64,000 nucleotides of DNA from Bacillus spongiae (GTDB lineage: Bacteria > Bacillota > Bacilli > Bacillales > Bacillaceae_K), in assembly GCF_037120725.1 (NCBI RefSeq), contig NZ_JBBAXC010000009.1, positions 62,001-126,000 of the forward strand. Reading direction: 5' to 3'. Of this stretch, positions 37,678 to 47,539 are shown piece by piece. How positions within the stretch are numbered: position 1 is the stretch's first letter; the number at the start of each line of letters is the position of its first letter. The notes below the pieces were generated by a model. It ran no database searches and was not told where the DNA came from. It saw only the letters and a program-made list of their open reading frames with translations. The translations under genes were made by a program, and so were the position numbers.

Positions 37678-38892
37678 ATGGAAAAAATGGCTTTTGACTT
37701 GTATTCTTCAGAGTATCAAAATAATCCTTATCCGACTTTAGCCTACTTTAGAGAACATGACCCCGTCCATCCATTTTTCATTTCTCGCGGTGAGTACCAA
37801 AGAAATGCTTGGCTTATAACCCGTTATCAAGATGTCCTCACGTTATTAAAACATGAAGACGTGACTAAAGACGTTATCAATACTTTGTCTGAAGAGGAGA
37901 AAATTCAAGATGAATTTGGGGATAGCTTAGATTTACTTGTTAACAATATGTTATTTAAAGACCCACCTGACCATTCTCGCTTACGATTGCTTGTTCATAA
38001 AGTATTCACTCCTAAAATGATTGCAGGGTTAAAAGATAGAATTGAACAAATCTCTATCGAACTAATTGAAGAAATGAAAACCAAAGTAGAGATTGACTTA
38101 TTAGAAGACTATGCAGTTCCTCTTCCAGTAACAGTTATTTCTGAAATGATGGGCATCCCAAAGGAAGATCGGCATAAATTCAGAGCATGGTCAAATGCCA
38201 TTACCAATGTTTCAAATGGCGTAGAAGATGCCAAAAATTTTGAAGCTTCCATTCAAGAATTCGTACAATATTTAGAAGAAATTATTGAAAAAAGAAAAAA
38301 AGGCCCTTCAGATGACATTATTAGTGGTTTAGTTATCGCTGAAGAAGACGGAGAAATGCTTTCCCATAAAGAGCTGTTATCAATGCTATTTTTATTAATC
38401 GTAGCTGGACACGAAACGACCGTAAATTTAATCGGCAATGGAATGTTAGCCCTTCTTCAAAACCGTGATCAATTGGAAACATTAAGGAGTCACCCTGAAC
38501 ATATGAAAACGGCCATTGAAGAATTTTTGAGATTTACAAATCCTGTTGAATTTGGCACCTCTCGGTATGCAGTGCGAGATTTTATGTTTCATGAGCATCA
38601 AATTAAAAAAGGAGATTTCCTATTTTTAGGATTAGCAGCAGCCAATCGAGACCCGAAACAATTTGTAAACCCTAATGAGCTTGATATAACAAGGAGCCCA
38701 AATAAACACCTAGCTTTCGGCAATGGGATCCATTTTTGTTTAGGTGCACCTTTAGCTAGATTAGAAGGACAGGTTGCTTTTAAACACCTTCTTGAACATT
38801 TCCCAAATATATCGCTAAATGAAGAGAAAGAATTAAAATGGAGACATTCAGAAATTTTTCGAGGACTTGAAGCTCTACCAATAAATTGGTGA
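37678..38892 (+). CDS. Cytochrome P450
   Basis: 404-residue soluble bacterial P450: I-helix AGHETTVN, ExxR in EEFLRF, heme-binding loop FGNGIHFCLGAPLARLEG with the cysteine ligand. Length and layout are like the CYP107-type enzymes of Bacillus. It needs an external redox partner; the ferredoxin/flavodoxin reductase YumC at 49.5 kb is a possible source of electrons. AAAGGAGAG precedes the ATG. Substrate unknown. Confidence 0.93.
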   Translation: MEKMAFDLYSSEYQNNPYPTLAYFREHDPVHPFFISRGEYQRNAWLITRYQDVLTLLKHEDVTKDVINTLSEEEKIQDEFGDSLDLLVNNMLFKDPPDHSRLRLLVHKVFTPKMIAGLKDRIEQISIELIEEMKTKVEIDLLEDYAVPLPVTVISEMMGIPKEDRHKFRAWSNAITNVSNGVEDAKNFEASIQEFVQYLEEIIEKRKKGPSDDIISGLVIAEEDGEMLSHKELLSMLFLLIVAGHETTVNLIGNGMLALLQNRDQLETLRSHPEHMKTAIEEFLRFTNPVEFGTSRYAVRDFMFHEHQIKKGDFLFLGLAAANRDPKQFVNPNELDITRSPNKHLAFGNGIHFCLGAPLARLEGQVAFKHLLEHFPNISLNEEKELKWRHSEIFRGLEALPINW

Positions 38893-39220
38893 CCAACCCT
38901 ACTTTTTTAACCAGCTTATTCAATACTATCATTGATAAATGCCAGAAACGTCAAAAGCATTATTAAACATTAAGAGGGGCGTCCTATAGTCAAAAATCGT
39001 CTTATTGGACAGCCCTGTTTTCTCCACACAGACTAAACCAAAACGAAATCGGGCTTCACAAAATTTTTTTAGAAGTTTAGTTAACTATTACATGACATCC
39101 TCCATCCCGAGTGCATCATTCCTATTTACCTCATACTAGATATTTCTAATTAATATTGACGTGTATACCAAAAAACGGTACAAAAGAGGGAGAGGCATAA
39201 ATAGGGTAGGAGGGAAATAA
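38893..39220. other. Intergenic region with one hairpin
   Basis: No gene seen. An imperfect hairpin at 38975-39019 (GGGGCGTCC against GGACAGCCC, ending in TGTTTTCTCC) probably ends the P450 transcript. Confidence 0.45.
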
Positions 39221-39604
39221 ATGAATCTTGAAAATACATTAATTAGTACACTTGGCATGGAATTTGTAAAAATTGAAAAAGGGATTGTAGTGGCAACAAT
39301 GCCCGTTGATGAAAGAACGCGTCAACCGTTAGGATATCTACATGGTGGTGCTTCTGTCGCACTGGCTGAAACGGTTGCAAGCTTTGGTGCATTACAGCTA
39401 ATTGATCAAGAAAAAGAGATTTGTTTTGGATTAGAAATTAATGCAAATCATATTAAAGCGAAGCGAGAAGGGGTTGTTACAGCGACAGCAACGATTGTTC
39501 ACCAAGGGAAAAGTACAATGGTTTGGGACATTCGAATTACAGATGAGCAGGAACAGCTTATCTCCACTTCAAGATGTACGATGGCTGTTGTTCCCAAGAG
39601 GTAG
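39221..39604 (+). CDS. yuxO: Hotdog-fold thioesterase (YuxO, PaaI family)
   Basis: 127 residues: YLHGGASVALAETVAS with the catalytic acidic residue, then GLEINANHIK. Acts on acyl- or aroyl-CoA thioesters; a 1,4-dihydroxy-2-naphthoyl-CoA role is known for relatives. In B. subtilis yuxO lies beside mrpG; here about 13 kb of accessory DNA separates them. GGAGGG precedes the ATG. Confidence 0.85.
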   Translation: MNLENTLISTLGMEFVKIEKGIVVATMPVDERTRQPLGYLHGGASVALAETVASFGALQLIDQEKEICFGLEINANHIKAKREGVVTATATIVHQGKSTMVWDIRITDEQEQLISTSRCTMAVVPKR

Positions 39605-39953
39605 CATTAAATTAATATGTAGCGAATCATAATAGTAGTCAACACCCTTTTCAATTTGAAGTCAGCTTGTTGGAAAATGATAATAATTAAAAACGAATCC
39701 TCAGTCAACGATAGACTTGAGATTCGTTTTTTTATTTCAAGGCTATAAAACAATTCGGTTGAAAAGATAAAATAGTGAAATGATGTATAAAAATAAATAA
39801 GGGAAAAAATAAATGCAGTCAAATCGCATTCATGTGCAAACAATGCATTTGAAATAGGAACATACTAATCAAAACATGACAGACATTTTGTATTGGTTCA
39901 TTACATACTTTTATTATAGGTACGACCTAGAATTGAAAAGAGGTGACCAACGA
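39605..39953. other. yuxO-yuzC interval with terminator
   Basis: A hairpin with a T run at 39691-39733 (AACGAATC with GATTCGTT) ends yuxO. No comQ, comX, comP, comA or degQ homologue is present, although these sit between yuxO and yuzC in B. subtilis. Confidence 0.6.
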
Positions 39954-40337
39954 ATGTACCATTACCATCCTTTCCATTCAGTCATTCACCAACCTCCTTG
40001 CAGAAGGTTATCGCCACTTGCCTATATGATACCTACACGCGAATTTCCACCAATTTCAACAAAGCTTTTTAAGAAGTCAGCAGAACTCTCTATATCTTTA
40101 TTAACCGATGCTCGCCTCCTTATGGATAAAATCTCTTCATCGGAAGAATTCTCCTATCAACTAATGAACGCAGCTCAATTGTCGGATACAGATACCGTAA
40201 AAGAACTTGTACGTTCCATTGGAATGCAGGCCCAACCATCGATTAATTATAATCCTGACGGTTTAAGCATTCTTTTAACAAAAGACTTTGAACATATCGA
40301 CTGTTGTAAAATTCATTTAGCTCTCCGCTGGCAATAA
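39954..40337 (+). CDS. yuzC: YuzC-like protein
   Basis: 127 residues, His/Pro/Tyr-rich N-terminus (MYHYHPFHSVIHQPPCRRL) and a helical middle (SAELSISLLTDARLLMDKI). Resembles B. subtilis YuzC in size and N-terminal style; that protein is linked to the spore. AAAGAGGTGA lies before the ATG at 39954. Assignment leans on position next to yuxO. Confidence 0.6.
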   Translation: MYHYHPFHSVIHQPPCRRLSPLAYMIPTREFPPISTKLFKKSAELSISLLTDARLLMDKISSSEEFSYQLMNAAQLSDTDTVKELVRSIGMQAQPSINYNPDGLSILLTKDFEHIDCCKIHLALRWQ

Positions 40338-40676
40338 CGGAGAGCCGTTCAATAGATGAACTTTGCTATCATTTAAATTCTTACCGTTAATATTATTGAA
40401 TAAAGCAAACGTCGTTCTCTTAACAACGGAACAATTGAAACTTTTGAAGAAGCCCTTCACAAAAAGAAGATATAAAAATGCGTACCATGTTTCTACTATC
40501 TCATTGAAATATAATATGAAGAATTTCATATCTCCTTCCGTTCACATTGGATAACGCTCGACTAAATGGATGAAGAAGCCCGCAAGGTTTCTACTTTTAC
40601 CTATTCACCGGTTAGTAGGTAACTTACCGGTTCACAAAAATACATCCCTTCATCATATGAAGGGATGTTATATTTT
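40338..40676. other. Intergenic region with terminators
   Basis: Two overlapping opposite frames of 63-70 codons lack ribosome sites and look like chance. A GCTCTCCG/CGGAGAGC hairpin spans the yuzC stop. A strong terminator for the minus-strand gene lies at 40636-40668 (12-base-pair stem ACATCCCTTCAT/ATGAAGGGATGT, then T run). Confidence 0.6.
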
Positions 40677-40871
40677 TTAATAATAAGTGTAGTATGGATA
40701 ATATCCATATGGTGGGTATCCATAATATGGACGCGGTCCTAATAATGCACCACCAAGAAGGCCACCTGTAAGTCCGGCAAGAAAAGGAGCACCAAAGAAA
40801 AATCTTCTTCGGCCGAAACCATACCCAAAGGGCCTTCTTCCATATCCACCGATAAATTGTCGTTCATTCAT
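40677..40871 (-). CDS. Small Gly/Tyr/Arg-rich protein
   Basis: 64 residues: an arginine/glycine-rich start (GGYGRRPFGYGFGRRRFFFG), a short hydrophobic glycine-rich segment (LAGLTGGLLGGALLG) and a Tyr/Pro tail (PYYGYPPYGYYPYYTYY). Low-complexity proteins like this are common spore-coat or cell-surface components in Bacillus, but no function is shown. AAGGAGGT nine bases upstream fixes the ATG at 40871. Confidence 0.65.
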   Translation of the reverse strand: MNERQFIGGYGRRPFGYGFGRRRFFFGAPFLAGLTGGLLGGALLGPRPYYGYPPYGYYPYYTYY

Positions 40872-40966
40872 TTCATATACCTCCTTCATTCGGGCTCATT
40901 ACTTATTTATGCAAAATGAGGGAAAATGACATGGGCATCTGTTGATAACTTTTTTGAAACAAATGA

Positions 40967-42283
40967 TTATAATAATATAGCTGCGATCCACCCGAATATA
41001 ATAAGTGGTATGTTATAGTGAATAAACGTTGGAACACACGTATCCCAAATGTGATTATGTGCGTTATCAGCATTCAATCCTGCTGTTGGTCCAAGTGTAC
41101 TATCTGAAGCTGGAGACCCCGCATCACCTAAAGCACCCGCTGTCCCAACAATAGCAATCGTAGCAAGAGGACTAAATCCCAATTGAATAGAAAGAGGGAC
41201 AAAAATCGCTGCTATAATCGGAATGGTTGCAAAGGATGAACCTATTCCCATAGTAATAATAAGTCCTACTACCAACATCAATAATGCTGCAATTGCTTGA
41301 TTATTTCCAATCATAGACGCCGTATTGGTTACTAAAGTTTCAACGTCTCCAGTAGCATTGATTACTGCAGCAAATCCATTAGCTGTAATCATAACAAAGC
41401 CAATAAACGCCATCATTTTCATTCCATCCGTTAATAACTCATCTGCCTTCCTTAAAGAGACAGACCCACTTACAACTAATATGATGATACCTGCCAACGC
41501 TCCCATCACCATAGAATCAAACTTTAACTGAGCGACAAGTGCTACCACAATTGAAATCCCTGCAAAAAGAATATCTTTCTTAGAGTAGTCTCCAGCAGTG
41601 TTTTCATTAACAAATTTACTATTTTCATATTTTCTTGGTTTACGATAAGAAATAAATAAAGCAATCAGTAAACCAACAATCAAGCCTAACGTAGGAATCA
41701 TCATCGCTTTAGGCACATCAGCTAAAGCAACTTCCATTCCGCTCACCGCCATATTATCGACAATGGTCTGATGGAAGATCAAGCCAAATCCAACTGGTAA
41801 CAATACGTAAGGAGCTGTTAAACCAAATGTTAAGGCGGTTGCTATTAATCGACGATCTAACTCGAGCTCATTCATCGTTTTTAACAATGAAGGGATTAAT
41901 AACGGAATAAAGGCGATGTGGATTGGAATTAAATTTTGTGAAAAAACGGCCATTAATAGCACTAATAATATAAGTAAAACTTTTGTTAATGATTTTTTTC
42001 GAGAAGATTTCCCTCTTCCTACTATTTTGGTCATACCTTCTACTATCGCTGTCGGAACTCCTGTTGATGAAATTAAGACAGCAAAGCCACCGAGTAGCGC
42101 ATAGCTAAGGGCAATGGTCGCTCCTCCGCCCATTCCCTCAGTAAAAATAGAAATGGTATTTTCTAACGTTAATCCCCCTGTTACTCCTCCAACAATGGCT
42201 CCAATCAAAAGGGATAACACTACATTTATACGAAATAAACTTAACACTAGCATAATTAACACAGCAATTATGACAGAATTCAT
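40967..42283 (-). CDS. yuiF: YuiF-family Na+/H+ antiporter-like / amino acid permease
   Basis: 438 residues with about 12 membrane segments, NhaC/ion-transporter superfamily. Conserved GTAGALGDAGSPASDSTLGP (about 375-395) and N-terminal GGGATIALSYALLGGFA. B. subtilis YuiF is a putative amino acid or Na+ transporter; substrate not known from sequence. Confidence 0.85.
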   Translation of the reverse strand: MNSVIIAVLIMLVLSLFRINVVLSLLIGAIVGGVTGGLTLENTISIFTEGMGGGATIALSYALLGGFAVLISSTGVPTAIVEGMTKIVGRGKSSRKKSLTKVLLILLVLLMAVFSQNLIPIHIAFIPLLIPSLLKTMNELELDRRLIATALTFGLTAPYVLLPVGFGLIFHQTIVDNMAVSGMEVALADVPKAMMIPTLGLIVGLLIALFISYRKPRKYENSKFVNENTAGDYSKKDILFAGISIVVALVAQLKFDSMVMGALAGIIILVVSGSVSLRKADELLTDGMKMMAFIGFVMITANGFAAVINATGDVETLVTNTASMIGNNQAIAALLMLVVGLIITMGIGSSFATIPIIAAIFVPLSIQLGFSPLATIAIVGTAGALGDAGSPASDSTLGPTAGLNADNAHNHIWDTCVPTFIHYNIPLIIFGWIAAILL

Positions 42284-42458
42284 TCTCTTCTCCTCCAGTA
42301 TATCGTTAACTCTTTAGTTTATTAAAATAGTAGAGAACTAAAGTAATGTAATATACTCTAGCAGATGTTTAGAATATTTGTCAACAGCTCTATTTAATGA
42401 TTTTCAAACCTTAATAATTCCCTAAAAAAAGAAAACGATGTCGAGGATCACTATTCTC

Positions 42459-42505
42459 TGCATAGAAAAAAGTCAACGCTATGAAGGTTGACTTTTTTCT
42501 ATGCA
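42459..42505. terminator. Terminator of pepA
   Basis: Perfect 19-base-pair stem (42459-42477 with 42487-42505) with a T6 run inside the arm, directly after the pepA stop. Confidence 0.9.
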
Positions 42506-42506
42506 G

Positions 42507-44012
42507 TTATTTGTTTATTGTTTCAAATCGCTCTACAAAAAGAGCAAGTGTCCGTACCATAGCACCGGTAGCCCCTTTTGGCCCTAAATCATGCGGGCTA
42601 GTTGTAGTAGCTGTTCCGGCAATATCTAAATGTACCCAAGGTGTTCCTTCAGCGAACTCACCGACAAATGCTCCACCAAAGATGGCATGACCATCTCGTC
42701 CCGGAGAATTATTCAAATCTGCTACTGGACTCTTCCGAACACGTTTTCTATCACTTTCAGTATATGGAAGACGCCACATAAATTCTCCTGCTTCATAGGA
42801 AGCTTCTAACATTTGTTCAAACATTTCTTCATTATTCGTCAGTGCCCCTGTTTTGTCATAGCCTAGAGCAACTATTACCCCACCTGTTAATGTCGCAACA
42901 TCAACTAAATAATTCGCTCCATGGTGTTTAGCATATGTCATTGCGTCTGCTAATGCTAGTCGACCTTCAGCGTCTGTATTTAAAACCTCTATCGTCTTTC
43001 CACTCATCGACGTAATGACATCATCTGGTTTAAACGCATTTCCGCTAACCATGTTATCCGTTGAAGGGATGACAGCTACAACATTTTGTTCCGGTCTTAG
43101 TTCACCAATAACTTCCATGGCTCCTAACACGGCTGCTGCTCCTCCCATATCCGTTTTCATGCCTACGATCCCGTCTTTCGGCTTGATTGAATAACCACCT
43201 GTGTCAAAAGTAATTCCTTTTCCAACTAGACCAATAACGTCTTTCCATTCATCTTTCCCACGATATTTCAGAACGATCATTTTAGGTGGTTCTGTTGAAC
43301 CTTGGTTAACCGCTAATAACGCTCCCATACCAAGCTCTTCCATCTGTTCTTTTTCTAGTATTTCCGACTCAAAACCATATTTATCGGCTAATTCTAGTGC
43401 GTACTCCGCAAGCTTTGTTGCCGTTAACATATTTCCCGGAATATTAACCAACGTACGAGCTGAATTTGTTCCACGTCCATGCGCATAACCAACCTCTAGA
43501 GCAGCTTTTACATCATCTCCATCAGTGTCTGTGTACAGAACCATTTCTTCGACCATTTTTTCAGGCTCGTTAGATTTTTGTTTATACCCTTCAAAAGAGT
43601 AAAGGCTCATTGTTGTTGCTTCGCTTAGTGCATGTGCGACATCCTCTGCACTAATAGCCTCATTTATGAAAGTGTCTACCGCTACTCCTATTTTTTGTAA
43701 AGAAAATTCTTTTACCGTTTTGCTGACCTTTCCAAATACAGCACGTAAATCATCAAATGTTAATTCCTGTTCCTTTCCTAATCCAACAAAAATCAACCTT
43801 TTAGCACCGATAGCACCCAAAGTATGTATTGAAGAAACTTTCTTCACTTTATAATGGATGTCTTTCGACTTTGCTAATTCTGTAAGCTGACCGTTAAAAA
43901 TATCGTCTAATTGTTTTATGACCCCATGAAATACTGGTTGTTGATAAACTCCCAATACTAACGCATCTACTTCTTGCTCAAGTAAAAATTCCTGTTCTAC
44001 TGAAAACTTCAT
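42507..44012 (-). CDS. pepA: Leucyl aminopeptidase (M17, PepA/YuiE)
   Basis: 501 residues: two-zinc cytosolic aminopeptidase with [26 protein letters not shown] and the signature [13 protein letters not shown]. Cleaves N-terminal hydrophobic residues of peptides. Order yuiF-pepA-yuiD matches B. subtilis. Divergent from yuiD. Confidence 0.94.
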   Translation of the reverse strand: MKFSVEQEFLLEQEVDALVLGVYQQPVFHGVIKQLDDIFNGQLTELAKSKDIHYKVKKVSSIHTLGAIGAKRLIFVGLGKEQELTFDDLRAVFGKVSKTVKEFSLQKIGVAVDTFINEAISAEDVAHALSEATTMSLYSFEGYKQKSNEPEKMVEEMVLYTDTDGDDVKAALEVGYAHGRGTNSARTLVNIPGNMLTATKLAEYALELADKYGFESEILEKEQMEELGMGALLAVNQGSTEPPKMIVLKYRGKDEWKDVIGLVGKGITFDTGGYSIKPKDGIVGMKTDMGGAAAVLGAMEVIGELRPEQNVVAVIPSTDNMVSGNAFKPDDVITSMSGKTIEVLNTDAEGRLALADAMTYAKHHGANYLVDVATLTGGVIVALGYDKTGALTNNEEMFEQMLEASYEAGEFMWRLPYTESDRKRVRKSPVADLNNSPGRDGHAIFGGAFVGEFAEGTPWVHLDIAGTATTTSPHDLGPKGATGAMVRTLALFVERFETINK

Positions 44013-44187
44013 TTAGAACACCTCCTCCGTTATTATAGCGAATTCCCAAACGACAATCTAGCATCTCAGGTTCACCATTACTTCACCAATACATTATCAC
44101 GTTTTAGATTGGGAAACTGTGGTATACTAATTAGGAAATTACACTATTTGGAATAGACTTCACTTTGGAAGGGTGCTGGCTAGCTAT

Positions 44188-44667
44188 ATGGATTTATTAT
44201 TGAATTTTCCACTTATGGCTTCACTAATGGCTATCTTCTTTGCCCAATTTATTAAAGTCCCCATTCAATATCTCGCTACCAAGAAAATTGATTGGTCCCT
44301 TTTGACTTCTACGGGTGGAATGCCAAGTTCTCATTCGGCCGCAGTCACAGCATTAGCAACAGGCGTAGCATTCGAAACATCACTCCAATCACCCATCTTC
44401 GCAGTAGCAGCAGTCTTTGCCATTATTGTTATGTTTGATGCTACAGGCGTGCGTCGACAAGCGGGAGAGCAAGCAATTGTTTTAAATCAACTCGTCACTG
44501 ATTTCCAACGTTTTGTAGTCGAAGCTAAAATGTGGCAAAAAAAACCTGAACAGGATAAACGAAAGGAACTAAAAGAGCTTCTTGGCCATAAGCCAAATGA
44601 AGTGTTTATCGGAGGATTAACAGGGATTTTCCTTACGATATTATTTCGTCTGTACATTTGGACATGA
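44188..44667 (+). CDS. yuiD: Divergent PAP2-family membrane protein (YuiD)
   Basis: 159 residues, four or five membrane helices, with STGGMPSSHSAAVTALATG and FDATGVRRQAGEQA, the phosphatase-like motifs of the acid phosphatase/vanadium-dependent family. Start ATG at 44188 gives MDLLLNFPL, matching the family; GGAAGGG is 14 bases upstream. Confidence 0.87.
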   Translation: MDLLLNFPLMASLMAIFFAQFIKVPIQYLATKKIDWSLLTSTGGMPSSHSAAVTALATGVAFETSLQSPIFAVAAVFAIIVMFDATGVRRQAGEQAIVLNQLVTDFQRFVVEAKMWQKKPEQDKRKELKELLGHKPNEVFIGGLTGIFLTILFRLYIWT

Positions 44668-44679
44668 GGAGGGGAAGGA

Positions 44680-45465
44680 ATGAGGGTTATATCAATTTGT
44701 CCCAGTAATACAGAAATAATGGCGTATTTAAATTTATCTTCTCATCTCGTAGGGTTAGACGATGAGTCAGATTGGCCAAAACATATTCAGCATCTCCCTC
44801 GTCTCGGTCCTGATTTATCCATTAATATGGATAAAATAGAAGCGTTAAAACCTGATCTTGTTCTTGCTTCCCTAAGTGTTCCTGGGATGGAAAGGAACGT
44901 GGAACAACTAAAAAAGCGAAACATCCCTCATCTCGTTTTAAATCCCCAAAGTCTTCATGATATTAGTAAAGATCTCCTTACAGTAGGGGAGGCGTGTGGG
45001 AGGAAAGGCGAGGCAGAAGCCTATATTACCCAATTCAATCATAAAGTAACGGAGCTCCGCAAAATAGGGTTATCAATAAACCATCGTCCCACTGTGTACT
45101 GGGAATGGTGGCCCAAACCAGTATTTACTCCAGGTCGAATTAATTGGCTAACGGAAATTAGTGAGCTAGCTGGAGGAGAAAACCTCTATGCTGATATAGA
45201 GCTTGCAAGCATCCAAACAAATTGGGAAGATGTTAAAGAAAGGGACCCCGATATTATAGCGATGGCATGGGTAGGAGTAAAACAACAAAAAATGAACCCT
45301 TCCTTATTAATGTATAGACCAGGGTGGAAGGAAATTAAAGCTATTCAACATAATAAAATTTTCATTTTAGAAGAAGCATTGTATTGTCGACCTTCTCCAC
45401 GTCTCATAGAAGGTGCTATTAAGCTAGGAAAGCTTCTACATCCTGAAAAATATTCACACCTTTAA
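44680..45465 (+). CDS. Cobalamin/corrinoid-binding protein, BtuF-like
   Basis: 261 residues of the type III periplasmic-binding fold (RVISICPSNTEIMAYLN, LKPDLVLASLS, YWEWWPKPVFTPG). Unlike true BtuF it has no signal peptide or lipobox, and no permease or ATPase gene is near, so it may act in the cytoplasm or serve another function. AGGAGGGGAAGG precedes the ATG; 12 bases after yuiD, so co-transcribed. Confidence 0.8.
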   Translation: MRVISICPSNTEIMAYLNLSSHLVGLDDESDWPKHIQHLPRLGPDLSINMDKIEALKPDLVLASLSVPGMERNVEQLKKRNIPHLVLNPQSLHDISKDLLTVGEACGRKGEAEAYITQFNHKVTELRKIGLSINHRPTVYWEWWPKPVFTPGRINWLTEISELAGGENLYADIELASIQTNWEDVKERDPDIIAMAWVGVKQQKMNPSLLMYRPGWKEIKAIQHNKIFILEEALYCRPSPRLIEGAIKLGKLLHPEKYSHL

Positions 45466-45475
45466 TCAATTAAGG

Positions 45476-45505
45476 AAAAAGGAGGGAGAAACCTCCCTCC
45501 TTTTA
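45476..45505. terminator. Bidirectional terminator between btuF-like gene and yuiC
   Basis: Stem AGGAGGGAG/CTCCCTCCT with A and T flanks, between convergent genes. Confidence 0.85.
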
Positions 45506-46171
45506 TTCTCTTAATGTTTTATTGTACTGAGGTCGAAAGGATTGTAGATCCTCCGTTTCATTTAACATAACAAGATGTTCTTCTGTAAGTGTTCCATCTC
45601 CCATCGAAACGATATATACACCTACTTCTTTCTTTCCCCATTCATCATACACTTCTTCTACTGTATCATAGTATAAATCGAGTCTATCTCCTTTTATTGC
45701 ACTTCCTTTATCCGCAACCACTCCGTACCCGTATTCAGGAATAAATAAAATGGTCCCTATTGGAAATACAGATAAGTCAGCTGCGATCGTTGAATAAAGG
45801 TCTCTCTTCACTCTTACACCAGAAAATGTAATTCCATAGAGAGGGTGACCTTCATTTTTTCCTGTCGACTCAATCCCAGCTGTATAACCTGTTGCTACTA
45901 CTGTTTTTGTCGGATACTGCGACCAATTTTTATCCTCTAATCTTAAATGACCATTCACTTGTTCATGTTTCTTTCTCGAATCATCACTAGTTTTTAATTT
46001 TTTAAGCACCATAGGGACTTCCCTTGTTTCATCCATTCGACTGAAAAACTCTTCTAACATTGTCGATGCCTTTATACCAGAAAGAGTCTCATAAGTTGTT
46101 ATTAGAGCTAACATAACGATCACTATCATGAAGATGCGCTTTGTCCAAATGAAGATTGATTTCATGAACAT
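45503..46171 (-). CDS. yuiC: 3D-domain cell-wall protein (YuiC)
   Basis: 222 residues: N-terminal membrane anchor (about 4-27) and a C-terminal 3D domain (MltA-like double-psi barrel) with [34 protein letters not shown] in two parts and DRLDLYYDT. Relatives are lytic transglycosylases important for stationary-phase survival or spore resuscitation. The ATG at 46171 follows GGGAGGAG by a proper distance. Confidence 0.87.
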   Translation of the reverse strand: MFMKSIFIWTKRIFMIVIVMLALITTYETLSGIKASTMLEEFFSRMDETREVPMVLKKLKTSDDSRKKHEQVNGHLRLEDKNWSQYPTKTVVATGYTAGIESTGKNEGHPLYGITFSGVRVKRDLYSTIAADLSVFPIGTILFIPEYGYGVVADKGSAIKGDRLDLYYDTVEEVYDEWGKKEVGVYIVSMGDGTLTEEHLVMLNETEDLQSFRPQYNKTLRE

Positions 46172-46257
46172 TTCACTCCTCCCAAGTATCATACTTTCCT
46201 ATGGGAGTGAAAATTATGCGCAAATCGAAGAAAAAGACGAAAAAGTGTTTATTCCAA

Positions 46258-46289
46258 CAAAAAAACTGCCATTTCGTATGGCAGTTTAA
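46258..46289 (-). terminator. Terminator of yuiB
   Basis: Stem AAACTGCCAT/ATGGCAGTTT followed on the minus strand by a T run; overlaps the yuiB stop. Confidence 0.85.
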
Positions 46290-46612
46290 AACATTCGATA
46301 TCCTTTCTTTCGCAGCACTCGAATAGCAATACCTGACACAATCGCACCTGCTAAACCACTTAATAAGATGACGACATCGACCATTACTAAATTTGTTAAT
46401 TTTTCCCCAAGAGCGGAAAAAGAACTACCAGGTTCTCTAAAATACTGAATAAAACGAATATCATCAATAATGAAAATCGTCACGATTGGGTAAATAATTG
46501 CCATAACCCATGTCATTCGTAAAAGCATATTAAGAATAAACCCAATGCTAAAAAAGAGAACAAAAAAGATTAAAATAGAAATAATAAACTGAGCAATGTT
46601 CACTAAGCACAC
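46286..46612 (-). CDS. yuiB: YuiB membrane protein
   Basis: 108 residues, three membrane segments (about 5-30, 32-48 and 75-97), function unknown. Identified by size, hydropathy and its place between yuiC and yuiA. Confidence 0.75.
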   Translation of the reverse strand: MCLVNIAQFIISILIFFVLFFSIGFILNMLLRMTWVMAIIYPIVTIFIIDDIRFIQYFREPGSSFSALGEKLTNLVMVDVVILLSGLAGAIVSGIAIRVLRKKGYRMF

Positions 46613-46722
46613 CTCCTACTTACACTATGATTTAGTGTACTCAAATGTACAAGTTCCGTCAATTAGGAGGGACTTAAGTGGAAACAATAATACATCACTT
46701 CATAAGCTTTAACTTGAACATT

Positions 46723-46768
46723 AACAAAGGAAGACTGAACTTAATACAAAGTTCAGTCTTCCTTTGTT
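46723..46768 (-). terminator. Terminator of yuiA
   Basis: Perfect 20-base-pair inverted repeat (46723-46742 with 46749-46768) just after the yuiA stop. Confidence 0.85.
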
Positions 46769-46776
46769 TCATAGCC

Positions 46777-46902
46777 TTATTTATTTTTGCCGCTTCCCCC
46801 ACAACATGGACATGTTTCAGAACCACCAAGAATGAGTTGAAAATAACCTTTCCCTGAACAATACTGGCATTTCTTCGTTTGTGATGAAATATGCTTTGCC
46901 AT
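46777..46902 (-). CDS. yuiA: YuiA, DnaJ-type zinc-finger miniprotein
   Basis: 41 residues with two CxxCxGxG-like repeats (CQYCSGKG and CPCCGGSG), the zinc-binding motif of DnaJ. Likely a small zinc protein of unknown role. AAGGGG lies eight bases before the ATG at 46902; the frame is open upstream but that part does not fit the family. Confidence 0.8.
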   Translation of the reverse strand: MAKHISSQTKKCQYCSGKGYFQLILGGSETCPCCGGSGKNK

Positions 46903-47062
46903 TTTGTTTTCCCCTTCCTTAAGAGAATTATTCTTAATTTTCTGATAATATATCATCATTCCTGTAATAAGAAAAGATTCAAAATCGGCCAATTAACAAT
47001 ATGTAAACGGATACATCCTCCTTTTTCTATTATTATCTCGTCCATACTCCTTTTTTAAAAAA

Positions 47063-47539
47063 TTACAAAAATAGGCGGTAAGTGGTATAACCGAATACTT
47101 CTCCTGGATCAATTCCGTCAATCTTCTGTTTATAATCCTCCCAATGTTGTTTCAGCATTTCAAAGAGCATCACTGAGGAATCTTGAAAAGCTATTTCCTT
47201 CGGATCAAGCCAAGCAGCTTCCATAATTTCTTGTTCTTGTATTTGAATTGGCTGGTTTTCCCTAGGTTTTAATGAGAAAATCAGCATATTATCGCTCACT
47301 TCCTCACGAATCACACCCGTTCTAAGTCCAATCAACCCTTGAACTTTTGCATCAATGCCTGTCTCTTCCTTTGTTTCACGGACAGCCGCTTCATCAGCTG
47401 TTTCTCCCGCTTGTACAAATCCAGCGGGTAAACTCCATTTCCCCTTTAAACCACCGTACTTCTTTTTTACTAATAGCCACTTCCCTTGTTGATTAACAAC
47501 TAATCCCGCTACACACATCCATACTTTACCTTTAGACAC
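47063..47539 (-). CDS. Nudix hydrolase
   Basis: 158 residues with the Nudix box [19 protein letters not shown], preceded by SLPAGFVQ. Hydrolyses a nucleoside diphosphate linked to another moiety; substrate unknown. The start is GTG at 47539 with GGAG nine bases upstream. Confidence 0.87.
   Translation of the reverse strand: MSKGKVWMCVAGLVVNQQGKWLLVKKKYGGLKGKWSLPAGFVQAGETADEAAVRETKEETGIDAKVQGLIGLRTGVIREEVSDNMLIFSLKPRENQPIQIQEQEIMEAAWLDPKEIAFQDSSVMLFEMLKQHWEDYKQKIDGIDPGEVFGYTTYRLFL

Noticed and set aside
38975-39019. Possible insertion-sequence end (GGGGCGTCC ... GGACAGCCC)
   Set aside because: No matching second end, target duplication or transposase remnant; it fits better as a terminator of the P450 gene.
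40317-40554. Two opposite ORFs of 63-70 codons
   Set aside because: They overlap each other and the yuzC stop, and neither has a ribosome site.
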